Shown here piece by piece: positions 1 to 9,627 of a stretch of 64,000 nucleotides of DNA. The position numbers were made by a program, and so were the translations under genes. Source of the stretch: Isoetes taiwanensis (Eukaryota > Streptophyta > Lycopodiopsida > Isoetales > Isoetaceae); contig JAJEKV010000004.1 in assembly GCA_021234155.1 (NCBI GenBank), positions 3,968,109-4,032,108 of the forward strand, given 5' to 3'. The notes beneath the pieces were generated by a model, which ran no database searches, was not told where the DNA came from, and saw nothing but the letters and a program-made list of their open reading frames with translations. Positions within the stretch are counted from its first letter, which is position 1. Each line of letters starts with the position of its first letter.

Positions 1-223
1 GTCTAATGGGTAATTTTGCTTTCTGGGGACTATTTTCTTAGGGGGTGCTCGCCTACCATGGTTGTGTCTATTTTATTAACACTTAACGGGTACTTTCTAG
101 GCATTTCTTTATTTTTCCAGGTCTCACACATTCCATGGCGTTGATACGCATTTGGGCTGGCTTCACCAATTTCCTACCTTGCTCTTCAAGGCAACCTCGA
201 GGCCGTTGACGACCATTTCTCAT

Positions 224-330
224 TAGGGTTTTCCTCGAAAACCCAAAAGGGCAAGGTTTTTTTTATCCCGATGAGAAGTTGTCGCCATTGTCCTCTAGTG
301 GACGATAAAAAATCATTCTCATTCTCATTC
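224..330 (+). mobile_element. LINE 3' end remnant with (CATTCT)n tail
   Basis: The stretch has the 3'-terminal signature shared by the LINE copies near 54.4, 60.3 and 61.9 kb: a TTTTCCTCGAAAACCC-like block, then GTCCNNNNGTGGACGATAAAA, then a short microsatellite, here about three CATTCT units at 312-330. The coding part is missing, so this is a severely 5'-truncated insertion. The upstream 223 bases hold nothing I recognise. Confidence 0.6.
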
Positions 331-496
331 TTGCCTTTGCATATTTTCTTATTTCATTATAGGGTAGCTAGACATTGTTCCTATGGTCAGCTCCCCATTC
401 AGATTCTACCACACATTGTATACTGCTGCTGTGATGAATGACAAGCCTATCTATCTATCTCAGCCGGTTTTTGTGTTCTTTGCGAGTCCCTTACCA

Positions 497-656
497 GAAT
501 ATATATTAGTAGAGTTAGCTCTCAAGTTTTTAGATGAGACTTAGTATCGTCTTGTTTCAGTCTTCTCGTCTTAGCGAGAGCTCATGTATTCTTTTTTATA
601 TTCAAGGAGTCTTATCTTGGCATACAGTCTCTTTGCTTTTCTATTTCATTCTTTCT
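497..656 (+). repeat. Dispersed repeat, copy 1 (partner at 49627)
   Basis: About 160 bases are nearly identical to 49627-49785 in the same orientation, including the TATATATTAGTAGAGTTAG start and the GAGCTCATGTATTC core. Flanks differ at both ends. No coding potential is convincing. It may be part of an LTR or another retroelement, but no defining end signals are visible. Confidence 0.8.
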
Positions 657-1444
657 AGGTTCGGGTTCTTACATGGACATTTGTTTGCACCTTCATCAGC
701 AAAAACTATAAAAGGCTTATACACTTTATTCCGAACTTGTTCAATGTACTTCCATGCAAAGGTTGTCTTGTCAACTAATTTCCTTCCTCTTCCTGGTTGT
801 GGAAAATTCCTCTAATATTGAAGCCATCTAATGCCTTTGACAAAAACTTCATGTGCACAATACGTGTCTCTGTGTCTTTTTCTTTACTACACAGGTGTTT
901 ATAATTATTGACATCCTTTGTAATGGTCCTGCTCCTCAAGTTTTGAACCTACACAGATTGTCAAAGTTAGAGATTTCACATGTTTATGGAAGAATACATG
1001 AAAATGCACTAAAGTTTAAGTTTTCAGAAAATTAGAGCCTAATGGCAAATGACTTTATGTATGTCAAACGATTTTTGGAATATTTTTGCAACTGTTATAG
1101 CCATAAACTTTAAAACAGCATATCCCTATTGGGAATCGGGCACAAAGGCCATTATCTATGATAAACTTTTTTAGGTTCAAAGAACCATAGCCACATGGCA
1201 AAAAGACATAAATGTCATGTATCTTTCAGTGTTTTCCAAAATTGCTTTTCATATTAGAAAAGTCTGATATTGCCTTAAATGTTTCAACATTCTCCGTCTC
1301 TATTCAGCCTGAGATTTAGGCACATAATCCAGCTTCAATGGTGGACTATCCTCAAGTGAAATGACCTTGTTTTGCTCTTTAGTGATGGAATCTGTATCTT
1401 GATGGTTTGCATTGCTGCATACATTTGGTGTTCTTATCTGTCAA
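657..1444. other. Unassigned intergenic DNA
   Basis: AT-rich sequence with only short chance reading frames (for example 853-1035). I see no recognisable domain, RNA gene or repeat structure. Confidence 0.5.
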
Positions 1445-1872
1445 CAGGTCCTATTGTCAGTCTATCCTAGTTCTTGGGACAAGTTGGCAAAGAGGGCTTT
1501 CCACTTAGCATCTGCTTAGATCATCTGGTCCATCTGGAAGAGACGAAATCTCCTCATCTTCAAGGGACATTTCAGATACGCAAGTGCTTAGTGATGCTCG
1601 TAGTCGCATTGTAAAGGCGTATAAGTGTTCTTCCTTAAAAGGATGACGTCAAGAGTGTCATTTGGGAGCGATATCTTCAGATTCAGGCTTACTCATAGCA
1701 AACAGTTGTGCTCATGGTGAATGTATTCTCTGCTTTTTCTGTGTTATGTATGTAGTGGGTAGTGTTGCTCTAGTGGACATCTTCTCCACTGGGTTTTGAG
1801 TCCCCCATGTGCTCTTTGTATTCTTTTGAGTAATAAAGGTCCACGTTCATAAAAAATATATATATATATATT
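1445..1872 (+). mobile_element. L1-type LINE, 3'-terminal fragment
   Basis: A decayed frame reads VYPSSWDKLAKRAFHLAS, then WSIWKRRNLLIFK and SRIVKAYK. This parallels the C-terminal region after the zf-RVT zinc finger in the L1 fragment at 60789-61850 (YPSTWNSLQQQAFHLASGW, WSVWKRRQLCIFK, RLVKAY). Stops and frameshifts make it non-functional. It ends in an AAAAAATATATAT tail at about 1850-1872, consistent with a 5'-truncated, target-primed insertion. No convincing target duplication was found. Confidence 0.7.
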
Positions 1873-3093
1873 GTCCATTGATGTTGAAATTTCTACATCG
1901 TAGGCCAGGAAAATTACTAAAACTCTTGAATTTTCTGCTCGACTCCTGTGCTGCGCGCGAGAGGAGATTTTGACGAGATGCAGAGGCTATTGTTGATGAG
2001 CATCTAGTGTTGAGAGAATTTAAAACCTGTGGAAATTTCTTAGCTACATTACTTGAATCTTGAAGCTATTGAAACTCGGATCGAACTTGCAAGATTTGCC
2101 TACAACATGCAGTTAACAATATAATACTCTCTTTGTGAAGGTAAAAGAAGAATTTGTTCACCTAGGGTTTCTTATTCTGTCCGTCCCCTTTGGATGTGAA
2201 CAGGTTCCTAGCCACGGTGTCTGAATCTGTCCTAGATCTAAAGAACCCTACTGGATTATGGAGTTCTATTTCTATTGTTTTTGCAGATTAAACACGTTCT
2301 AGATTTTCCATTGTTTCAAAGTAGGTTTCAAGTGGAGGTTTTGGGATCCATATAGCAAGCGAGGCATCTTTCTTTGAGCGTTCCTTCAATCATTTGTGCA
2401 GCAATTTGAAATGCCTGTTCTTACAGCTAAAAGCAACAAAAGTTCTTGATAACAAGAAGATTTCTCAACCAGGCAGAGGATGTTTGCCACAGGCAAGGCC
2501 ATAGGTTGCTCCAATTTTTTTTTAAGGTAAGGTGTGTTCCTACTCTTTGAAGCCCCTTAAATTCCTGTGATTTTATAGTTTAACATATTTGGAGCGTGGC
2601 ACGAGCTTCAGTTCTGGTTCACATGTTGGAATCACCATATTAAATAGCATTGCACTCGGGTCCTTGCTCTTGACCTCCTTTTCTCGAATAATCTCTTTGG
2701 TTTTATCGTCTATTATTGGTACCTCTTATCTTTAACAGTGAGCTAGTGAGCATATTATCAACCTGGTCATTTCTGCAACTCTTTTGGTGGCTTCCTCAAT
2801 AAGAACCACATTATAGATGAGGGCGCCAAGAATCTGTCAAAAGGCTTTGCAAGAGAGAATGCGCACTACAGAGCTGATGCCTAATGACAATAACATTGTG
2901 GATTGTAGTGCCAAGTGGACAGTCCAACACGATAAGATAATCGTACTATTGGTGTTGCTGAAGTTTCTAGAGAATAGCCAATTGTGCATAGATTTGAACG
3001 TGTTTTTGCAAAAATAGCTCTTCTCATGAAGATTATAGTAACGATAATGTCATCATAAGAAGTTCCTTTTCAACTTAAAGCTAACTGATGCTC
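1873..3093. other. Unassigned intergenic DNA
   Basis: Mixed AT-rich sequence. The longest frame (2817-3017) resembles no family I know. I see nothing else to support a gene. Confidence 0.5.
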
Positions 3094-3303
3094 TCAATGA
3101 GAGCATCTCAAAGATCAGATTTGATGGTGAAATTGCTTTATATTTTAGCAGCTGCTCCGACATGCCCACATTTGAGTGCATCCTTGCCCTTATCATGACT
3201 GTCAATGAGAGCATCTCAAAGATCAGATTTGATGGTGAAATTGCCTTATATTTTAGCAGCTGCTCTGACATGCCCACATTTGAGTGCATCCTTGCCCTTA
3301 TCG
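3094..3303. repeat. Tandem duplication, two copies of about 108 bp
   Basis: The block starting TCAATGAGAGCATCTCAAAG at 3094 repeats at 3202 with few differences. It lies about 50 bp left of the TIR transposon, outside its left terminus. The antisense frame is open through both copies, but that follows from the duplication and is not evidence of a gene. Confidence 0.85.
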
Positions 3304-3351
3304 ACTGTCATGGTCCATAACTCAAAGGACATCATTTGAAAATGTTGTTAG

Positions 3352-3375
3352 GGGTAAAAGAAAGCTAGGGTGTCT
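3352..3375 (+). repeat. Left terminal inverted repeat
   Basis: 24 bp matching the reverse complement of 9600-9623 exactly. It is followed at once by the 18-bp perfect palindrome TACATTTGGCCAAATGTA (3375-3392). Confidence 0.9.
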
Positions 3376-3664
3376 TACATTTGGCCAAATGTAGAATAAG
3401 AGATGTATCACATTTTAAATACATAACCGGTTTTTCAGTATGTACATAATAGCTATACTAAGGAAACTTTTTTTCGGAATTACTTGCCACGTCAATTAAA
3501 ACGCAATTATGAAGCAGATTTCAATTCCCACCGCTCTAACCACTCCAAGAAACTCCTAAACGTTAGGAGAATTTCCCACTTTCTGGCTAAAACTTCGCCC
3601 AGCTCCAGGATTTCCCTCCTTCTTGCCAGAATTCCTCCAGATAACCCTAAACCACGCAAGAACC

Positions 3665-6408
3665 ATGATGAACCACGAAGGAACAGAAATGGCGCAAGAA
3701 GATTGCAATATCGGGAATGTGACAAAGAAAATGAAGCGTAAGATTGATGAAATTGTTAAATTTATATATGATCAGGTTCAAGATTTACGTCCTCTAGTGA
3801 AAACTGTTCGGGATGAAAGGCTGCACTTATTTTTTGAACCTGCCATTGGAAATCCAGCGCAAGCAATTGTGAAGGATACTATGCTACAAAATATCCGTGA
3901 AGGTCTGCAGGAAGTGAAACAAGCCAGTAGCAATGATAAATTAGCAGCTAAGCATTCCCTGTTATCAATGATTGTTGGTGAGAATGGAAAACTCAAGCAA
4001 AAAGGAGTAGCCTCCAGAATTCTTCAAGTGCAAGCAAGAAACCTCATAAAAGCTGCAATTAGAAGAAAGCGCATGTCATTATCAGGTGCTAATATGTGGG
4101 CACTGGCAGGAAGGCAACCCAGGGCAGACATGCTTCCGGAATCAACCAAACGGCTGGTAAATGATTTTTGGTTAACCCACACAAAAACTTCTCCAAAGTA
4201 CAGGGATGTCAGGAAGAAAAGGATACTTCCAATCCAGTTTTTGGACATGCCCCAGGTCAGTTCTAAGTCTTTTAATCCTCTTTTTTGCAAGCTCGATAGA
4301 AGCTAGCTTCTGTGCACCCTGGATGTATCTGATATACATTGAAGTACATATCAAACTACAATAATTATATTTTACACTTGGAGGTACTGAATGAGCTATG
4401 TTTAACAGGAAAAGTACTTGGATGTACTTCCAATTACATCCAATATGGCAGAAGGCAGAAAATGTGTTGAAAGTCAGGCTGTGTTTTTATAGTCTCGGTT
4501 TTTGTAGTTCCCAAGTACCTTCTAGTACATTTTGAGCTTTACTGATCTCAAGATACTTTTGAAAGATAGGGTGATACATAAAAGTATTTAAATGTACTTC
4601 CCTCCATAAGAAAAATATTGAATACATACATCTGTAACACAGTGACACTGTGTATGACCTGGTTACATATTGAGTTTTTTATGTATATCTGGAATGCTTT
4701 AGAGTACATTCTTTATACATTTATACATATCATGTACATAGTATGCATGATGTTGTGTTATAGTAGTTGAATGTATATCAAATCATGGTCTGAATGCCAT
4801 AGAACTAATGCAATGTCTGCAACATCTTTGAATTTGTAAGTAGTTTTAATTTATATTTTACTTATACATGCCGCTTTTTTCCTTGCAGAGTGAATTGTAT
4901 GAGATGTTCAAAGATGAACATCCTGAAGTGAAGATTAGCGTCAGAATGTTCGAGCTGCTTAAGCCTACGTGTGTGAGGAGGTTGAAAGAGAGGAACACAT
5001 GCTGTTGCGTGAAGCATGAACAAGCTGAGCTATACAGAAAAGCATTTTGCGTCCTAAGGAGCAAATTTCATGCCAATTGTACATGTTCTTGTGGTGTTTG
5101 TGCAACAGATGAGAACAATGGCGTCTGCCAAGCTCCTTCTAAAACATTTCAAAATGTTAGTGCTATGTGGAGAGCTACGGTCTGTGACAAGGAAGGCGAA
5201 GAGTGGCATAGTTTGGACTGTGTCAAGGGAGAGTGCCAGAGCTGTGGCACTGAAAATATTCAAATCTGTCCTAAGGAGAAAGAGTCGCAGAATGAGAACA
5301 TTGAATGGCAAGTTTACAAGTACGTGAATGAACCTTCCAAAGCTGGCACTTCAAGGAGGCTGAAGTTTGTTACCGAAAGCGGGAGTCCAGGTACATTGCT
5401 TGACAAGATGTTTCATCACCTTACAAAGTTCACTATTCACAACTTTTTAGCAAGTTGGCAGAGCAAACAATTCAAGAAATCAGTGCAAAATTTGAGGGAT
5501 GATTCTGTTTTGTCAGTAATGGATTTGCAGAGAACTATACTTTGCAGCCATTCAGGAAGGTTCAGACTGAGCATTGGAACAATGACCAGATAACTATTCT
5601 GGTGCATATAACCATGATGAAAGTCAATGACGAGCTGAAAAAAACTGTTCATTTGTATGTTTCCGATGTTATGAAGCATGATGCTTTCTTTGTTCAGGCT
5701 GCACTCAAGAAACACCATATTTGGATGATGCAAAGAGGTTTTGGCCACATCAAATACCATGTCATGTGGTCTGATGGGTGTGCTACTCAGTTTAAGTGTT
5801 CTCGAGCCTTTTATTTGAATGTGGCCCAATATTATAACAGGTATAAAATTAGGATGCAGTGGAATTATTTTGGGTCAGGTCCTGGAAAAGGAGAACATGA
5901 TGGGCAGGCTGCTTGGGAGAAAAGGTTCCTTGCAGACGAACAAAGGAAAGAGAATGGTGTTCCGATTTTGGGTGCCAACTCTACTTGCACTTTGCTGAGA
6001 CAAAAGAAGTGCAAAATGGACAGAGTCATATGGGAGATGATGGCAGAAGACATTAACAAGGACCCTCGTTCAGCTTGTGAGACATTGCCTGGTACTCTAG
6101 CTATACATTGTGTGTCTGCTATTAATCCAGCTGACCCAACACTTGTCATGTATAGATCCCTGTCATGTTTTTGCAATGGTTGCTTGAATTTCAGATGGGG
6201 AAAATGTGAGAATCTCCAGCATTGTGGTGCGTGGAAGCTGCACAAACTGGAGCCTAGTTCGGCCCAGGTCGACGAACAAGAAGAGCTAGTTGGTTTTTAT
6301 GCAGTTGATGAGCAAGAACTATCCGAAGTACTCCAAATTGGAGACATATTTGCATCTTTTGCTGCTCCAGGGAATCATGAAAATGTTCCATACTTCGTCC
6401 TCCTATGA
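3665..6408 (+). pseudogene. DDE/DDD-like transposase, two exons, disrupted
   Basis: Exon 1 runs 3665-4255 (ATG chosen because the frame further upstream lacks one). A 633-bp phase-0 intron with GT at 4256 and AG at 4888 follows, then exon 2 from 4889 (SELYEMFKDEHPEVK). About 700 residues in all. Exon 2 starts with a cysteine-rich part (CCCVKHE, CTCSCGVC, CVKGECQSC), probably zinc-binding. A catalytic-type core follows: VMD near 5522, WSDGCATQF near 5770, and GPGKGEHDG near 5890, an order fitting three acidic residues of an RNase H-fold transposase. One base appears to be missing near 5524-5527, moving the frame. An in-frame TGA at 6406-6408 is followed by 25 more open codons ending at 6486, probably the original C-terminus. 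The intron is rich in GTACA motifs. Function as transposase is inferred from motif order and position between TIRs. Confidence 0.75.
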
Positions 6409-6500
6409 GTAAAGGAGATGCATACTCTTCAGGAATATGTGATTGACGACTATGGAAATAGAATGCCGGTACCTATAACAAGTTGAAAAGGATGAAATTA

Positions 6501-9282
6501 CTAATTTGACTTACACATACAAATGAATAAGTTCAAAGTCCAGTACCTGGCATACATATCCACATGCCGGTTGAAAAATTTTCCAACATCCATGTCCAGC
6601 ACATCTTGTTCAAATAAATAACACTCCATTTCAGGCAAAGATCCTGGGAAGATCCTTGCCTTCTTCAGCTTCATCATTCAGTTGAGCAAAGCATCATATG
6701 GCCTGTATTCAGAACTGCAGTTTGGGTTCAATGACCAGTACATTTACACAAAACATCTACATTCGTCTACTACTATCCATAGTATTTTAAAGTTTTTAAC
6801 TTAGATACTAGATGTAAATAAAAATGTAAGATATGTAGATCAAGTTACCTGTAGAGATCATTCTTATGCTCTGCTGATACTGTTTTCTCGAAGTCAGTAT
6901 CCATTTCCTGCCCTTCTTTTTCAGTTTCCTCACTTTTCAGATTCTTGTTAGGTCCCGAATCCTCGTCTTCAACCTCTCCTGATTTCTCATTGTCATGAAC
7001 TTCAACCTCCTTTACTATGTTAGAAACAAGATTTGCCACAAAGTCAAGAGTATCCTGCTCTAGATCTTGACGCTCGGAAGATTCCTCTTGATTAGGACCT
7101 GTAAACATGGATGTTATGGACTTCTCAACTGCTGTACACTAAAATAAAATGCTTTCTTACCTGTTTCTACTGCTTTAATTTTCTTCTTCTGTGCCGTTTT
7201 AGGCGTGGACTTCTTCTTTGGAGTCACATTTTCTGCTGCTGCCTTTACTTTTGCAGATGTGGTCTTAGCCTGCTCTATCAATCTCTCAAGTTCCTTGTCA
7301 TAATCTGGAATGTCACCATGCAGACCTGAAGTGCCAGCTTCCTCAACCTGTATCATCGTAGGAATAGTGAGTTTGCTTTTTCCTTCAATCACTGCTTTCT
7401 TTCCCTTGGCTACATCTTGCACCTCAATTTTTTTTTGGAACCTCCAAAACTGTGAAAACCGAACCAAGAATAAGAAATTGCTTCCTCCGACACAATGCAA
7501 AACAATTTGAAAACAAGCGCACCTGATCTGTGGTGTAATTTCTGCTCAGTTGTTTTTTTGGCACTTTGAAGCTCTAAAAATAAATCACATAACAGTCAGA
7601 TATCAGTCTCTAACTAATCAGTCTCTAACTATTCTGTTGAAAAATAGCAGTACATATTACTAGAACTGATCTACATTGAAGTACTTTGAGTACATACACA
7701 TGTAAACATCTATTTATCTAGATGGAATGTACATGTAATGTACATGAATGTGCTACAATGTATGCACATATACACATCAGACAATTCTATTACATAAAAT
7801 ACCTCTAAATGTTCTGCCACAAAACTCAGTACACAACTCCTAATTTTATGTATTTACATTCTACATCTAGGACCCTACACTGTGAATGTACAACATGTAT
7901 GTAAGAAACACATATATGTATGACATGCAAGCCATGGAACTATAAGTATAAAATAACCAGTACACTCCTACATGCTGTAGCAAAACCTTAAGTGCAGCAA
8001 TCTACATGTAAATGAATTCTACATTGCAGTAATCCTGGGTGCAGCAAATTAAACATAAATCATGAAATACTGCTTACCTCCAGTGTACACACCCAAGATC
8101 TTTGAAATGTTTTCGTCCCATTTGCATGCTCTTGGGCAGGATAGTCCAACAAAAATAGAATATGAGAAACAGAAGATATGAAATGAATGCTCGCATGGAG
8201 CAACTAGGATAGGTTCATTATTAGCAAAGCCATTACTACAAAACACACATCCATGCACAGATATGAATTTTTCTTCAGCTGGAGAGATCACTAAGCTTGT
8301 TTTGGGCTGAAGGAGAATCGCTGCAGAATGCATCATGTACTTATGCATATCATCAAGCCGTCTGCAGCACTCAAACTGAACTTTATGAGCCTCCTCAAGT
8401 TCTGCAATCCTCTTTGCACATAACTCCTTTTCCCGAATGGCTTTCTCCAATGGCTCCTGAATTCTCTTCAACATTTCTTCCTTCCTGGTTCTATCTCTCA
8501 TCAAAAGGTCAACCTCCTGCTGCACATTCTTGATGTCTCCCTTATTCTGCTTAGCATCGTCAAAAACACTATCAATATCTTGTTGTATCTGTGCTAAGTC
8601 CTCTTCATGTGCATCCTTTCTTCCTGAAAACTTATTTATGTTGTCACGTAGTTCTGCCTGCTGATTTTTCAGTTCTTCAACCTTGAAGAGCTGCTAATTA
8701 ACTGTCCATGACACTGCTGCAACAGAGTTTCTGCAAATTCAAGGTCTTCCTTAGGGTAAAATCCTTGCTGCAATTTAAGAACCTTGGATGTGGATTTAGA
8801 GGTCCCAATTTCTTCTGTAATAGCAAATTCTTTTGCTCCTCCCTTTGCCAAATCTTTGGCCAAAACTTTAAATGTATCCCAATCTACTTTTTTACTTGTT
8901 AATTGAAGGGCAAAGGCACGAGCAAAGTACTCAGGTACATGGCGATTGGTGACCTCCCCTTACCAAAAACAATTTCATAATGCTTGTAGAAGTTCTCGGC
9001 CCACTCTGGCTTCACGCTAGATTCTTTGAACTCCCGTATGCCTTTAGGCCCCCACTGCTCGTCCATGATTTGTTGTAAATCTGGAAAAATTTCATCTGCA
9101 TTGACACATCTTACATGCTTTGCTTCCACAACAGCGGGTTCTTCACAAATAAGTCTTCTTTTTGGCCCTGGTTCTTCAAATGCTTGAACCTTCCTCTTGT
9201 TTTTTTCGGCTTTCTTGCTAGAATCGACTGTTTTCAAATTTTTATTTAATCTGGGTGACTTCCGGGAGGCAAAGACATCCAT
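6501..9282 (-). pseudogene. Transposon-borne coiled-coil and RING-like protein gene
   Basis: Five exons can be read: 9282-8078, 7573-7523, 7449-7161, 7098-6849 and 6714-6501, with GT/AG ends and consistent phase 1 at the first junctions. The N-terminus is basic (MDVFASRKSPRLNK), like a nuclear protein. Exon 1 continues with a charged coiled coil (about 8330-8640) and a RING-like finger near 8110-8290: CVFC, then CEHSFHIFC, then SCPRAC. The last cysteine pair is spaced by three residues instead of two. Exon 3 is lysine-rich (TPKKKSTPKTAQKKK), exon 4 acidic. Breaks: a 1-nt frameshift near 8960, a small indel near 8690, an extra A in a 9-A run near 7429-7437, and an in-frame TGA near 6682 (LLN, stop, MMKLKK). 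RING-type E3 ligase activity or a transposition cofactor role is possible but unproven. Confidence 0.7.
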
Positions 9283-9599
9283 TGCTTGGATTTGGGCAAG
9301 GATTTCGAGGAAGAAGAACAAATTAGAGTCGAATTACTTCGTTGATCACACAGAAACACCAAAAATTGGAACGGCGGCAATTTTTTTTCCTAAACAGGAA
9401 ACACTTCGCAATCTCCCTCCGAAAAATTGCAATGAAGGTCCGTTCTGATTGCCACTGCCTCTCATAATTTGAATTACTGATGTGGCTACTCCTAATGATT
9501 ACATATCCCAACTAAATAAAATTCAAAAAAAAAAAAAAAAAAAAAAAAAAACGGGTGCCTACATGCCCTACATTATACATAATGTAAGGGCATTTTTTT

Positions 9600-9623
9600 A
9601 GACACCCTAGCTTTCTTTTACCC
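9600..9623 (-). repeat. Right terminal inverted repeat
   Basis: 24 bp, exact inverted match to 3352-3375. Just inside it is a hairpin-forming block (TGCCCTACATTATAC, then ATAATGTAAGGGCA, about 9564-9592), and further in the A-tract at 9525-9551. TTAG follows at 9624-9627. Confidence 0.9.
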
Positions 9624-9627
9624 TTAG

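Larger units (their letters stand above)
3352..9623. mobile_element. 6.3-kb DNA transposon with TIRs and two genes
   Basis: Both ends carry the same 24-bp sequence in inverted orientation (3352-3375 and 9600-9623, starting GGGTAAAAGAAAGCTAGG). They are flanked by TTAG at 3348-3351 and 9624-9627, a likely 4-bp target duplication. Inside are a plus-strand transposase-like gene (3665 to about 6486) and a minus-strand gene (9282 to 6501) meeting tail to tail with only about 14 bp between their ancestral stops. Palindromes sit just inside both TIRs, and a 27-bp A-tract at 9525-9551 lies near the right end. The 4-bp duplication, GGG termini and transposase style make the Sola superfamily my best guess, but this is recall-based and unverified. 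Both genes are broken, so this copy is non-autonomous. Confidence 0.85.

Noticed and set aside
3094-3303. CRISPR-like or regulatory direct repeat
   Set aside because: Only two units of 108 bp with no spacers, in plant nuclear DNA; a simple duplication.
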